A DNA stretch of 64,000 nucleotides from Pseudomonas tohonis (GTDB lineage Bacteria; Pseudomonadota; Gammaproteobacteria; Pseudomonadales; Pseudomonadaceae), in NCBI RefSeq assembly GCF_012767755.2, contig NZ_AP023189.1:3536001-3600000 (forward strand), read 5' to 3'. Both the position numbers and the translations under genes were made by a program. Shown piece after piece: positions 35,630 to 45,996 of this stretch; positions within the stretch are counted from its first letter, which is position 1; the number at the start of each line of letters is the position of its first letter. Under the pieces are notes generated by a model that saw only the letters and a list, made by a program, of their open reading frames with translations, searched no databases and was not told where the DNA came from.

Positions 35630-35635
35630 AAAAAT

Positions 35636-38600
35636 TCACCATGTGTTCTTGCAGTTCCCACACATACCCACCCTAGCATCATCTGGGATATCTTGCTCAC
35701 CCCAGACCTTGGCAGGCCGAAGAGCCCTTGTAAATTTAAGATTCTCAGGCCTTGACCCCTGCCTAACTAATACATCAGCCCCAGATATCTCAGCACATGC
35801 TCCAACCTTATTTGCACATATATCGGTAAACTCACCAACCTTAACCCCTAGTCTTTCCTCAACAAATCGAACCGTATCGGGATGCAGATCAGCAGCAGTA
35901 ATTCTCCCATTACTACTGCCCACCGCTATACGCCCTGTCTCCGGATCATAGACACCAACCATAGTTGCAATTTTGGCAGCCTGAGTTCGAGATGAAAACT
36001 TATTTATCTCTTCAAGCATCGCCTGATCAGCCTGAGTCGATAGGTCGAGATCGTTTGTAGAGCCAACACTCTCTTGATACATCGCCCATGGGAACAGCGA
36101 TTTCGGCACCGGTTTTGTTTCGGTCCACCATACGCCGGATTCATTTATTTCGCTGCCACCAGTTGATACTGGCCCAGTAGCAACTCCACCAGAACCATAC
36201 CCACCACTAGAAGCATTCTGACCAGAGGGTTTAACACCAGGATTTATAAGTGGCACATAGTCATCTTCATGAATTAGCCTACCCCCCAGCCTCCCTATTA
36301 TGCCATTGACTTCATTTACTCTCTCCAGAGCCTCTTCTGGACTAGAGGTTTCTTGAAGCAAGCGCCCTAATGCCTCGTTCATCTTCTTTTGATTATCTGG
36401 GCTAGATACAACAGCGATAGCTCCAACAGCCAGCACCACGACCCCGAGCACGGCAAGCTCTGCTAGCGCGAAATTATTGCTACCCACCGGCGCTCGCTCA
36501 TGTGCAACGCTCTTATTTAGCATCGACATAACTTCAAGAGCAGCCGCAGGATTATCAACAGCCAGTTTATTTATTCGATCTACAACTATTCCTGCCCCCG
36601 GAGCAGCTAGCTCCGGCAAGAACATATCCATGAGTTGTTTAGCGGCCGCAAGGCGAGTCTGCTCCCCGCCCTTCAGCAAAGCTCTTTCAGCACTATAGGC
36701 TTGAATCACTTTATTGACGGCATCCGGAGGAATACCGCTCCCCACCGCGACTCCCGCAAAAATCAGCTCTCTACTCTGCTCAACCGCATTCTCGGTTTTA
36801 TAAGCATATTCATCTGCCGCCTGCCCCCATCGCTTTAAGGTTTCAGCCGGACTACCAACAGCCTCCACAGACGACTTGGTCACATAAAGATCCGTACGCT
36901 CTTCATGGTCCCTGGTGATCTCATACGCCTTGCTGACATCACGATTGAGCCCAGCGGTGGAGTCGGCACCCGTCTCTGAGTCCTTGCGCACGACGATGTC
37001 GCCATTACCCACGGTAGCGCGGACGATCTGTTGGCGATCCTTCTCGTATTCCCAGCCGTTTACGCTCCAGCCGGCTTCGCCTTCCTTGCCTTTGCCAACC
37101 TGGCTGGCGTCCTGCGTCGTGCCACCACTGCTGCCTCCGGCGCTATAGGTGCCACCAACGTTGAGGTAGTAGCCGTGCTCCTTGTCCACGCCGGCAATGT
37201 CGCTGTGGCCGAGCGTGTTGGTGTCCAGCTTTAGATTGCCGCTGTCGGATGCGATGAGTGCGCCGTCGATCTGGGTGTGGTTTTCAGTGCGGATATCCAG
37301 CTTGTCCTTGGCGGTGATGCTGGTCTGCTCTCCCACCCAGTTGGTCTTGCCGGTGGTCTGCCCATAACCGGCGGAGCCACTGAAGCCCGCACCAGGGCCG
37401 AAGGTTGCGGTGGCACTGACATCGAACTCCTTGCCTTTCACTTCGCCGGTATCGACGGCAGAGGAAACGTGCAGGTCGCCTCCCACGCGCCCGACGACCT
37501 CATCGCCGCGTAGCGTGGCGCCTGAGATGGTGGTGTCTTTGCCACTGTTGAAGTTCAGACCGTTACCCGCGTAGAGATAGGCCTCCTGCTGGCGATCCGC
37601 GTCTCTCTCCAGATCGCCCTTGCCCATGTTCACGCTGACATAGACGCCCACCCCTTGCGAGCCGAAGGTCAGGCCGACCTCGCCACCCGCGTTGTGGCGG
37701 TTGCTTTCGCTGTTGCTGGCGTTCTGCGCGGAAACAATATTGAGGTCGTTGCCCGCGTTCAGGTTGATGTCCCGCTCGGCCTTCGCCTCGGCACCGATCA
37801 AGGTCAGATCGTTGCTGGCCTGAAGATTGATGTCGCGTCCCGCCTCCAGTTGGGTCGCGGTGGAACTGCCCTGGCTAAAGTCCTCGTTCGCGACGCCATT
37901 GCTGCCGCCGACCCCGACCTTGAAGCCGCCGGACGTGCCGCCATGTATACCGCCCCAGCTCTGCCGCTCCTGGTTCTCCTCTCGGGTTTCGCCCTTGGCC
38001 ACGTCCAGGGTGATGTCACGCCCCTTGACGTTGATGTCGCGTCCGGCGCCGAGCTGGCTGCCTTTCACCTGCACATCGTTGCCCGCGGTCATGTTCAGGT
38101 CGTTGCCAGCCTCCAGGGTGGAGGCGCGGGTAGTCTGCTCGGTAATCTCCTGGCTCGAGCTCTGCTTGGAGTTGCCCAGTTTCACATCCGCCGTTGGGCC
38201 GGCCAGGAACTGGCTGACCGCATCCACACCACGCAAGGCGCTGGAGCCCTGGCTGACGCTGTTCTCACCTTTGCCGGCGTTGCTCACCGCATCCTTGGTG
38301 CTGCCGAAGTTGTGATTGAGGCTGATACCCAGGCCCTGACGCTCCTGGACTTCGACATGCTCGATGACCTTGGTCTCGCGGGCAGCATCGATATTGATGT
38401 TATGCCCGGCCTTCAGGTTGATGTCGTTGGATGCCGCTAGGTCGGAGCCGATCTGGTTGATATCGCGCCCCGCATTAACGCCAAGATCCTTCCCGGCAGT
38501 GATCTGGCTGGCCGCAGCCGTCTGTTGCTCCAGACGGTTCTTTTCCTGGGCGCGATCAGCACCGATGAACAGGTTGATGCCGTTGTCATTGCCAGAAATG

Positions 38601-41600
38601 CCGATACCGACCTGCTTCTTCTTCTTCCAATCGCGCTCGGCGCTGCTGTTCTGAGCCGCTACGACGTTTACATCACGGCCGGCGTCTAGACTGACATTGC
38701 GACCAGCATTGATGCCGCTGCCGATCACGTTGATGTCGCGCTCCGCCTGCAGCGTCGCATCTCGGTCCGCGTACACCTGGCTGCCAACACTGGTACTGCT
38801 CTGCGCCTCGCGACCGGCCTCCTTGGCCGAAGAGATCGACAGGAAGCCACCCGAAGTGGAGAGACCGACCTTCTTCTTGTATTCCTCGGTGAGGCTATAT
38901 GCCGTGTCGTTGGCGGAGACGAGGTTGATGTCGCCGGTGTCCTTCACCAGCCCGGCACGCAATTCCACGTCATTACCCGCGCTGGCTTCACTGGCGCGCA
39001 GGCGAATGTCGTTACCCGCCGCGATCACGACATCGTTGCCAGCCTCCAGCTCGCTGGCGACCTGGGTCGCGCTGGTCTTGAGCTGGCTCTTGCCGCTCTT
39101 CGACATGCCGAGGAAACCGGACTTGGTCTTCTTGCTGTAGGAGCCGTGCTCCTCGACACCGGACAGGACTGCGACATTCCCGGTCGCTCCTACCAGCAGG
39201 TCATTACCGGCATGCAGTTCGCTGCCGATCACGGTGACGTTGCGCCCACCGTCGATGTTCAGGCTGCCATCGGCCGCCGTGCTGGTATTGAGGGTGAGAT
39301 CGCCACCAGCTTCGACGACGGACGCGATATTGGTGCTGTCGTAGCTTTCCCGCTGCTCGGTCTTCTTGCGCCCAAAGGAGCCCTTGCTCTTCTTGAAGTA
39401 AAAACTGGCGTCCTCATCCTTCGCGGAAAGCAGGTTTGTGTCCCGCTCGGCATCCAGGGCCACATCCTTCGCGCCCTTGATCTGGCTAGCGACCAGGGTC
39501 AGATCCTGGCCTGCCTCGATGGAGATATCGCCACCGGCCTGAACGACGGACGCCTGCTGACGAATCTGATCGTTGCTGCTCTGGACCTTCTTGCTCTGGG
39601 AAGCACGATGGCTCTCGTTGGCGGCCGACTCGATGCTGACATCGCGACCTGCGATCAGCGCCAACTCCTGTCCAGCCGTCACCTTGCTGGCGACTATCCC
39701 CAGATCCTGGCCCGCTTCGGCTCGGAGAGCCCCACCGACCTGAACTTCACTGCCGTGCTGGGTGACCTGCGACTGGGTCGCATGGGATTTCTTGTACCGG
39801 GCATCAGCACTGTCCACCTCAGCGACCGCACCGATGGTGAGGTCACGCCCGGCGCTCAGGTTGGCGTTGCCTCCAGCCTTGAGTACGCCGCCCAGATTGT
39901 TCAGATCGCGGCCCGCGTCCAGATCGAGGCTGTTGGTCGCTTCGATCCTCGCCGCACTATCGACCGACGCCTGGCTCCAGCTGAAACGCCCGCTGTGTTC
40001 GGTGTAGCCGACAGAGCGCTCGTTGGTGATATCGCCCTTGATGGCTGCGACGCTGACGTCCTTGCCGTTGATGATGCCGCCCTGGGCGTTGCGGATGCTG
40101 TCCGTGGCCAGCAGCGCCAGGAGGTCGCCGGCCTGGACCAGGCCCCTGTTGTCGATGCTTTCGGCGCTGGCCTGGAGGCTCGCGCTGGCGCGCAGGGTGC
40201 CCTTGTTGGCGAGGGCACCGCCGCTGATCAGGGCGACGTCGCGGCCCTGGATCAAGGCGCCGGTGGGGGCGAGGCGATTGTTGGCCTGGGCCAGGTAGAG
40301 CACCGGTACCAGGACCCTTTCGCCGTTCACGACCTGTTCCTGCATCCACACGATGTCGTGGGTCAGGGCGGCGACTTGCTCGGCGGTGAGGGCCACGCCC
40401 GGAGCGAGGTTCAGCGCGTCCTTGCTGGCGATGGCGTTGTCCATCAGGTAGCGATACATGGCCTCGTCGCTGTCCAGGCCGGCGATCAGGCGCTGGCCGG
40501 TGCGGGCAATGACGGCTTCACGGATCAGACGCTGCTCGTAGAGGCCATCACCCAGGCGCTTCTGCGCCTGGTCGGGGTCGAAGCCGAGGCGGCCCAGCAG
40601 GTAGTCGGAACTGAGGAAGTTCTTCAGGTTGGCGAAGGCGGGGTTGGTCTCCACCAGGTAGCGGTGGCTGGGGTTGCTGCTGACCTGGAACAGGCCGTTC
40701 TGGCCCTGGGGCAGGCTGAAGCCCGGCAGGGACAGCGGGTCGACGGACTGCTGATGGGTATCCGGGGGCAATTGGGCGTTGAGGGTGGCGACCGGCTTGG
40801 CATCGCTGTTCACGGCAGTCTGGCCGACGCGGCTTGCGCCTCGGTCGATCTGCTCACCTGGGCGTAGCAGGCCGTTCTCGATCGTCTGCGTGCCCTTGAT
40901 ATCGACGCGACCGCCAGCCTGGACCACCGCGTTGGCGACGTCGCCACCACCCGAGGTCTGGGAAACGCTGGAGTTGCGCACACTGCCGATGGCGATAGCG
41001 CCCAGCGGCATGGCAGCCGGGTTGTAGTTCGGCGAGGCGGGGTCGTTGTAGTCGTTGTAGCGGCCGATGTTGGCAATGAAGCCGTAATACTCGCTCTCGC
41101 TCTTGGTATAGATGTAGTAGTCGTAGTAACGCTTCTCGCCACCAGCTGCGCCGGTATTGAGGAAGTTGCGGGTGTCGAGGCTGATGTCGCCACTGGCGGA
41201 CACGGTGCTGAAGCGGTTGTCGAAATCCCCACCGACGAAGGTCAGGTCGCCGCCCGCAATGAGGCTGGCGCGAGCCGAATCCTGGGTGATCTTGAGACCG
41301 AACTCCTCCTCCACCACATAGGAGGCTTCGCAATGCTTGCCCTTGCAGTTGTCGGTACCGGTAAGGGTAATGCGACCGCTGGTCTGGCTGATGGTGGAAG
41401 CGAAGATGTCCTTGCGGTTGATCAGTGAAGCGACGTCCAGGCGCATGTCGCCCGCACTTTCAACGGTGCCGGAAACGTTCTCCAGCAACGCCATCTGCCC
41501 ATTCGCATCGTCCTTCGCCGCGCTCAGCGCGCCCAGGCTGTAGAGGTCGCCCTTGAGGTTGGTGAGGCTGTTGGCGCGCAGGGCCATGTCGGCGCCGCTG

Positions 41601-44221
41601 AAGAGCAGGCCCTGGTTGAGCAGGGTCGGGGCTTCGATGCGCAGTTTCTGCGCCGCGCCGAGGGTGCCGCGGTTGTCGAGGCTGGCGACGACCAGCAGGG
41701 CATCGCCCACGGTGCTGATGGTGCCGGCGTTGACCAGGCTGCTGCCGAGGCGGAATTCGCCCTTGCCGCCGCTGCGCAGTTGGGCGCCCTGGCCGAGTTC
41801 GGCGCTGGCGGCGCTGAGGGTCAGGTCGCCCAGGCTCTTCAGGCTGCCGTTGCCCTGGTAGCGGCCGCTGAGGGCCAGTTGCAGCCTGCCTTCGGTTTCG
41901 ATGGCGCCGTCGTTGGTCCAGTCGCCGCCGCTGGCGGTGATGTCGTCGATGGACACCAGCTTGCCGCTGACGGTCTGGGTGAAGGTGCCGACCTTGAGGT
42001 CCAGGCGCTGGGCCTGCAGCAGGCTGCTGTTGGTCCAGTCGGCGACGTCGAGGCTGAGCACGCCGTTGGTGGTGAAGCTGCCGCCGGCCTGCCCGGCATC
42101 GGCCAGGCTGAGGGCGAAGCCCTGGGTGCCGACGTGGCGCAGGGTGCCTTGCTGGTTGCTGAGGCTGGCACTGGTGAGGCTGAACCCGGCGTTACCGATT
42201 TCCACCAGGCCGCCGTCGTTGTCGAAGCGACCACCGATGGCGAAGGTGCTGCTGCCGGTGCTGCCGAGGGCGCGCAGCTTGCCACCGGCGTTGCTGGCGG
42301 AGCCGAGGTCGAGGTTCAGCGTCTTGCCGGCTTCGATCAGGCCGCCGTCGTTGGTCAGTTTGCCGCTCAGCGTGAGGCCGACGTTGTCGCCGCCGAGGGT
42401 GCCGCCCTGGTTGCGCAGGCTGTCGGCGTCGACCTTGACCGCCTGCTTGGCCAGCAGTTGGCCGCCGTCGTTGATGACTTCGCCACGCTTAATCTCCAGG
42501 TCGCCCTGGGTGGCGACGATCTGGCCCTGGCCGTTGTCCAGGCGGGTGCTGCTGGTGAGTTCGACGCTGTCGCCCTGGATGCGGCCCTGGCCGTTGCCGA
42601 GGCTGTCGGTGCTGGCCTTGAGGGCGCCGCCCTGGGCGTTGAGGCGGCCCTGCTGGTTGTGCACTTCGCCGGCTTCGAGGGTCAGCGTGCCGTCGCCGGT
42701 GAGGACCTTGCCGCTGCGGTTGTCCAGGCGGGTGCCGGCAGTGGCCTTGAGTTCGCCGCTGTCGGCCTGGAGGGTGCCGCCCTGGTTGTCCAGTACCTGG
42801 GTGGTGAGGGTCAGGCCGTCGGCCTTGGAGAGGATCAGGCCGTCGCCGAGGTTCTTCACCTCGTCGGTGACGGTGACGGTCAGCGCCTGGTTGGCGGCCA
42901 GGGTGCCGCCGCTGTTGTCCAGCTGCCTGCCGTCGACCGTCAGGTCCTGCCGGCCGATGAGCTGGCCGCCCTGGTTGTGCAGGGTCTGGGCCTTCACCTG
43001 GGCGGAGCCGGCGGCGACCAGTTGCGCCCCCTGGTTGTCGAGCGTCGTGAGGTCGGTGGTCAGGCTGCCCTGGGCCAGCACCTGGCCACGGTTGGCCAGG
43101 GTGCCGCCCTGGATGTCGAGGACGCTGGCGGTGTTGGCACTGCCGTCGGCGCGCACGCCGGCTTCCAGGTGGCCCTGGTTGTCGATGCGCGCGGCGCTCA
43201 GGTTCAGATCGCCGGCGGCGGCCAGGCTTTCCTTCACCTCGACGGTGCCGGCGCTGGTGACGCGGGCCTTGCCGCCGGCGTAGGCGCCGCGGGTCAGGTC
43301 GATGTCGGTGGCCTTGAGGGCGATATCGCCGCTGGCGGCGGTGCGCGCGAGGGTCAGCTTGCCGTTGGCGTCGATCTGGATGTCGCCGCCGCTGGCGGCC
43401 ATGTCGCCGGCCAGCTTCACGCCCACGCCCTGCTCGGTGCCCACCAGGCGGATCGCGCCGGCGTACATGCCGCCGAGGGCGGAGCTGTCGATGGCCAGTT
43501 GCGGCTGTGCGCTGCCATCGGCGGCCTTGGCGGTGGCGGCCAGGGTGGCGGCGTCCACCTCGTTGCGGCCGGTGACCAGGGCCAGTTGCCTGGCGTGCAA
43601 CTCGGCGTTGATCTGCGCGCTGCGGGTGATCAGCTCGAACTGGTCGACGTTGCCGGCGTTGAGGCCGGCGCCCTCGATGGCGATGGCGCCGCCGTCCACG
43701 TCGTAGCGGTCGAGGCGGCCGTTCTCCACCACCGGCTTGCCGGTGCTCAGGGTGACCTTGGGCGTGTTGATGAAGCCGCAGCCGTCACAGGTGATGCCGT
43801 GGGGGTTGGCGACGATGACGTGGGCGCCCTGCCCGGCCACCTCGGTGTAGCCCTTGAGCTGGCTGGGGCTGCCACCGCTGACCTCGTTGAGGATGAGGCC
43901 GGCGGCGCGGCCGTTGAGGTTGGCGTTGCCGATGATGTAGCCGCCGAGCTGGGTGTTCTGCAGCTTGTCGGTGGCGTTGTTGAGGATCAGCCCCTGCTGG
44001 CCGACGTTGTAGTCGGTGAAGCGGTTGTGGGACAGGCCGTTGGCGTTGGGCGTGGCGATGTTGACCACCGGCACGCCGTTGCCGGCGCTGCCGATGCTGG
44101 TGTTGCCACCGGCGGCCGCGTCCACCGCGAGATCAGCGGCGGTGGAGACGATGGGGTTGAGGAACATCACGCCGACGAGGACGGTGGCGATGTTCTGGAA
44201 GAAGGGGCTGCGAACGTCCAT
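35636..44221 (-). CDS. cdiA: CdiA: TpsA contact-dependent inhibition effector with C-terminal deaminase-like toxin
   Basis: 2861 residues. Signal peptide MDVRSPFFQNIATVLVGVMF..., then the TPS secretion domain (~40-300) with VANPHGITCDGCGFINTPKV. FHA-1 type DNQGG/LDNSGGxL repeats cover ~340-1000, and hemagglutinin repeats of the type LxAGNDLxxxAGxDI cover ~1330-2300. A hydrophobic segment FALAELAVLGVVVLAVGAIA occurs at about residue 2600, as in membrane-translocation domains. The C-terminus has the YwqJ-type deaminase pattern: LHPDTVRFVEE, then C2809-A-E2811 and C2854-x-x-C2857. No VENN motif is seen. Roughly the last 420 codons are AT-rich and look acquired. It starts 27 bp after cdiB and ends 6 bp before cdiI. 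Toxin activity on nucleic acid is inference. Confidence 0.88.
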   Translation of the reverse strand: MDVRSPFFQNIATVLVGVMFLNPIVSTAADLAVDAAAGGNTSIGSAGNGVPVVNIATPNANGLSHNRFTDYNVGQQGLILNNATDKLQNTQLGGYIIGNANLNGRAAGLILNEVSGGSPSQLKGYTEVAGQGAHVIVANPHGITCDGCGFINTPKVTLSTGKPVVENGRLDRYDVDGGAIAIEGAGLNAGNVDQFELITRSAQINAELHARQLALVTGRNEVDAATLAATAKAADGSAQPQLAIDSSALGGMYAGAIRLVGTEQGVGVKLAGDMAASGGDIQIDANGKLTLARTAASGDIALKATDIDLTRGAYAGGKARVTSAGTVEVKESLAAAGDLNLSAARIDNQGHLEAGVRADGSANTASVLDIQGGTLANRGQVLAQGSLTTDLTTLDNQGAQLVAAGSAQVKAQTLHNQGGQLIGRQDLTVDGRQLDNSGGTLAANQALTVTVTDEVKNLGDGLILSKADGLTLTTQVLDNQGGTLQADSGELKATAGTRLDNRSGKVLTGDGTLTLEAGEVHNQQGRLNAQGGALKASTDSLGNGQGRIQGDSVELTSSTRLDNGQGQIVATQGDLEIKRGEVINDGGQLLAKQAVKVDADSLRNQGGTLGGDNVGLTLSGKLTNDGGLIEAGKTLNLDLGSASNAGGKLRALGSTGSSTFAIGGRFDNDGGLVEIGNAGFSLTSASLSNQQGTLRHVGTQGFALSLADAGQAGGSFTTNGVLSLDVADWTNSSLLQAQRLDLKVGTFTQTVSGKLVSIDDITASGGDWTNDGAIETEGRLQLALSGRYQGNGSLKSLGDLTLSAASAELGQGAQLRSGGKGEFRLGSSLVNAGTISTVGDALLVVASLDNRGTLGAAQKLRIEAPTLLNQGLLFSGADMALRANSLTNLKGDLYSLGALSAAKDDANGQMALLENVSGTVESAGDMRLDVASLINRKDIFASTISQTSGRITLTGTDNCKGKHCEASYVVEEEFGLKITQDSARASLIAGGDLTFVGGDFDNRFSTVSASGDISLDTRNFLNTGAAGGEKRYYDYYIYTKSESEYYGFIANIGRYNDYNDPASPNYNPAAMPLGAIAIGSVRNSSVSQTSGGGDVANAVVQAGGRVDIKGTQTIENGLLRPGEQIDRGASRVGQTAVNSDAKPVATLNAQLPPDTHQQSVDPLSLPGFSLPQGQNGLFQVSSNPSHRYLVETNPAFANLKNFLSSDYLLGRLGFDPDQAQKRLGDGLYEQRLIREAVIARTGQRLIAGLDSDEAMYRYLMDNAIASKDALNLAPGVALTAEQVAALTHDIVWMQEQVVNGERVLVPVLYLAQANNRLAPTGALIQGRDVALISGGALANKGTLRASASLQASAESIDNRGLVQAGDLLALLATDSIRNAQGGIINGKDVSVAAIKGDITNERSVGYTEHSGRFSWSQASVDSAARIEATNSLDLDAGRDLNNLGGVLKAGGNANLSAGRDLTIGAVAEVDSADARYKKSHATQSQVTQHGSEVQVGGALRAEAGQDLGIVASKVTAGQELALIAGRDVSIESAANESHRASQSKKVQSSNDQIRQQASVVQAGGDISIEAGQDLTLVASQIKGAKDVALDAERDTNLLSAKDEDASFYFKKSKGSFGRKKTEQRESYDSTNIASVVEAGGDLTLNTSTAADGSLNIDGGRNVTVIGSELHAGNDLLVGATGNVAVLSGVEEHGSYSKKTKSGFLGMSKSGKSQLKTSATQVASELEAGNDVVIAAGNDIRLRASEASAGNDVELRAGLVKDTGDINLVSANDTAYSLTEEYKKKVGLSTSGGFLSISSAKEAGREAQSSTSVGSQVYADRDATLQAERDINVIGSGINAGRNVSLDAGRDVNVVAAQNSSAERDWKKKKQVGIGISGNDNGINLFIGADRAQEKNRLEQQTAAASQITAGKDLGVNAGRDINQIGSDLAASNDINLKAGHNINIDAARETKVIEHVEVQERQGLGISLNHNFGSTKDAVSNAGKGENSVSQGSSALRGVDAVSQFLAGPTADVKLGNSKQSSSQEITEQTTRASTLEAGNDLNMTAGNDVQVKGSQLGAGRDINVKGRDITLDVAKGETREENQERQSWGGIHGGTSGGFKVGVGGSNGVANEDFSQGSSTATQLEAGRDINLQASNDLTLIGAEAKAERDINLNAGNDLNIVSAQNASNSESNRHNAGGEVGLTFGSQGVGVYVSVNMGKGDLERDADRQQEAYLYAGNGLNFNSGKDTTISGATLRGDEVVGRVGGDLHVSSAVDTGEVKGKEFDVSATATFGPGAGFSGSAGYGQTTGKTNWVGEQTSITAKDKLDIRTENHTQIDGALIASDSGNLKLDTNTLGHSDIAGVDKEHGYYLNVGGTYSAGGSSGGTTQDASQVGKGKEGEAGWSVNGWEYEKDRQQIVRATVGNGDIVVRKDSETGADSTAGLNRDVSKAYEITRDHEERTDLYVTKSSVEAVGSPAETLKRWGQAADEYAYKTENAVEQSRELIFAGVAVGSGIPPDAVNKVIQAYSAERALLKGGEQTRLAAAKQLMDMFLPELAAPGAGIVVDRINKLAVDNPAAALEVMSMLNKSVAHERAPVGSNNFALAELAVLGVVVLAVGAIAVVSSPDNQKKMNEALGRLLQETSSPEEALERVNEVNGIIGRLGGRLIHEDDYVPLINPGVKPSGQNASSGGYGSGGVATGPVSTGGSEINESGVWWTETKPVPKSLFPWAMYQESVGSTNDLDLSTQADQAMLEEINKFSSRTQAAKIATMVGVYDPETGRIAVGSSNGRITAADLHPDTVRFVEERLGVKVGEFTDICANKVGACAEISGADVLVRQGSRPENLKFTRALRPAKVWGEQDIPDDARVGMCGNCKNTW

Positions 44222-44248
44222 GTACTGGAACTCCGGGCGAAGCTGAAA

Positions 44249-45952
44249 TCAGAAGAAGAGGTCGAAGCGGAAATACACCGGGTGCTCCTGGCGCGTGATG
44301 GCGTCAGGGCGTTCCAGGGACCGCGCGAAGGTGACCGAGGCGGCCAGGTGCTGGCCCCGGGCACTGAATTCGAAGGCGTTGCCGCTGAGGCGGCCGCTCT
44401 GGCCGGGGTTGTAGCGATCCCCGTGGATCACCCCCAGGTCGTAGGCGAAGGCGGCGCCGTATTCCTGCACGAACGGCTGCAGCGCCGCCCAGGTCACCGG
44501 CCGCCGCCAGCGCAGCTGGTTGCGCCAGTAGGCACCGGTGTCGCCGGAGAGGGATTGTTCCTTGAAGCCACGCACCGAGCTGAGGCCGCCGACGCTGATG
44601 CGCTGCGGGCTGTAGAGCACGTCTTCGCTGTGCTGGCCGTTGACCAGGCTGTCGACGCTGAAGGATTCGCCCAGCAGCTGGAAGGACTGCAGGTAGCTGG
44701 CGGTGAGGCTGTACTTGTTGTAGCGGGCCTCGGGCGAGTGGTGGAACGGTGTGCGGTCGTGCTGGGCGTCGAAGGCGCCGATGCCGCGCTGCCAGCCGAC
44801 ATCGACGTTGACGAAGGCGTTGCCGATGCGCCGGCCGTGGTTGAAGCCCAGCTGGGATTCGGTCAGGCGCGGGCTGGAGTTGCCGAGCAGGCTGTTTTCC
44901 ACGTAGTTGCGCGTTTCCAGGTGGGCGATGCCGAGGCTGGCAGCGGTCTTGCTGACGCTGTCGCGATGCAGCACGCGCTCGGCACGCAGCTGGTGGTTCT
45001 TGCTCTCGCCGTCGGTGCCGAAGGCGAAGCCGTCGCCCTGGTTACGGGTGCGGTAGTAGCTCTGGCTGTAGGCGTAGCTGAAGTTCCACCAGCCGTAGGG
45101 CAGGTTGTAGAGGACGCTCTGGTTGGCCGAGTGCTTCCAGTGGTCGCTGGCCAGGTCGCCGCCGCCGCGCAGGCTGAGCTGGTCGGCCAGGCCGAAGGGG
45201 CTGTCCCAGTCGAGGCTGGCGCCCCACTGCTGCTCGCCGGTGCTGCGCTGGCCGTCGTTGTGGCGGTTCAGGCCCACGCGCCAGGGCTTGGCAGGCTCGC
45301 CCTTGAGTTGCACGCGGCTGCCGCCCACGTCCGCGCCGGGCACCAGTTCCAGTTGCGCGGGGCGCGACGGCAGGCGGTTGATCTGGTCCACCAGCTGTTC
45401 CATTTCGCGCAAATCGAGCACCTCGCCGTCGCGCGCGGGCGAGGCCATGGCCAGTTCGCGGTCGCTGGCGATGGCGGAGCTGTCGAGGCCTTCGAGCTTG
45501 CCCTCGACCACGATCACGTCCAGCTCGCCGTCGGCCAGGTCCTGCTGCGGCAGGTAGGCGCGCGAGGTGACGTAGCCCTTGTCGATGTAGTGCTGGGTGA
45601 TGGCCTTGAGCAGCTCGTTGAGACGGCCGCTGTCCAGGCACTGGTTTTCGAACGGCTTGAGCAGCTCGCGCTGGCGTGGCGCGGCAATCAGGTTGGCACC
45701 CTGCAGGCGGATGCTGCGGATGTCGAAGCACGGCCCCTGGGTGGCGGGGGCGCTGGGCTGGACGGGGGCCTCACGGCCGGGCAGTTGCTGCAGGTCCTGC
45801 AGGCGCTTGCGCTGCTCCTCGAGGATGCGGTCCTGGCGCTCGCGGATCAGGTCGCGATCGCCAGCAAAGGGCGCACCGGGGCTATCAGCCGCGAAAACGG
45901 AAAAAGCAGGAAAAAGCAGGCAGAAACCCGCAGCGAAAGACTGCAGACGCAT
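44249..45952 (-). CDS. cdiB: CdiB: TpsB outer-membrane transporter for CdiA
   Basis: 567 residues from MRLQSFAAGFCLLFPAFSVF (signal peptide, cleavage near AFA/AA). An N-terminal helix rich in Arg/Glu/Gln (RQDRILEEQRKRLQDLQQ), as in FhaC helix H1, precedes two POTRA domains (~75-225) and a barrel. The conserved L6 motif SVRGFKEQSLSGDTG is near residue 465. The last residue is Phe. It belongs to a different TpsB branch from PdtB (which has VRGYL and no H1-like helix). AAGGACGGTCGC precedes the ATG; codons upstream in the same frame lie in the putative promoter. First gene of the cdiBAI operon. Confidence 0.92.
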   Translation of the reverse strand: MRLQSFAAGFCLLFPAFSVFAADSPGAPFAGDRDLIRERQDRILEEQRKRLQDLQQLPGREAPVQPSAPATQGPCFDIRSIRLQGANLIAAPRQRELLKPFENQCLDSGRLNELLKAITQHYIDKGYVTSRAYLPQQDLADGELDVIVVEGKLEGLDSSAIASDRELAMASPARDGEVLDLREMEQLVDQINRLPSRPAQLELVPGADVGGSRVQLKGEPAKPWRVGLNRHNDGQRSTGEQQWGASLDWDSPFGLADQLSLRGGGDLASDHWKHSANQSVLYNLPYGWWNFSYAYSQSYYRTRNQGDGFAFGTDGESKNHQLRAERVLHRDSVSKTAASLGIAHLETRNYVENSLLGNSSPRLTESQLGFNHGRRIGNAFVNVDVGWQRGIGAFDAQHDRTPFHHSPEARYNKYSLTASYLQSFQLLGESFSVDSLVNGQHSEDVLYSPQRISVGGLSSVRGFKEQSLSGDTGAYWRNQLRWRRPVTWAALQPFVQEYGAAFAYDLGVIHGDRYNPGQSGRLSGNAFEFSARGQHLAASVTFARSLERPDAITRQEHPVYFRFDLFF

Positions 45953-45996
45953 TGCGACCGTCCTTGGAGTAATGGCATATCGACATCGGGGCGGCA

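Noticed and set aside
36300..37100. VENN motif and pre-toxin domain as in enterobacterial CdiA
   Set aside because: No VENN or close variant was found. The toxin boundary is judged from composition and the deaminase pattern instead.
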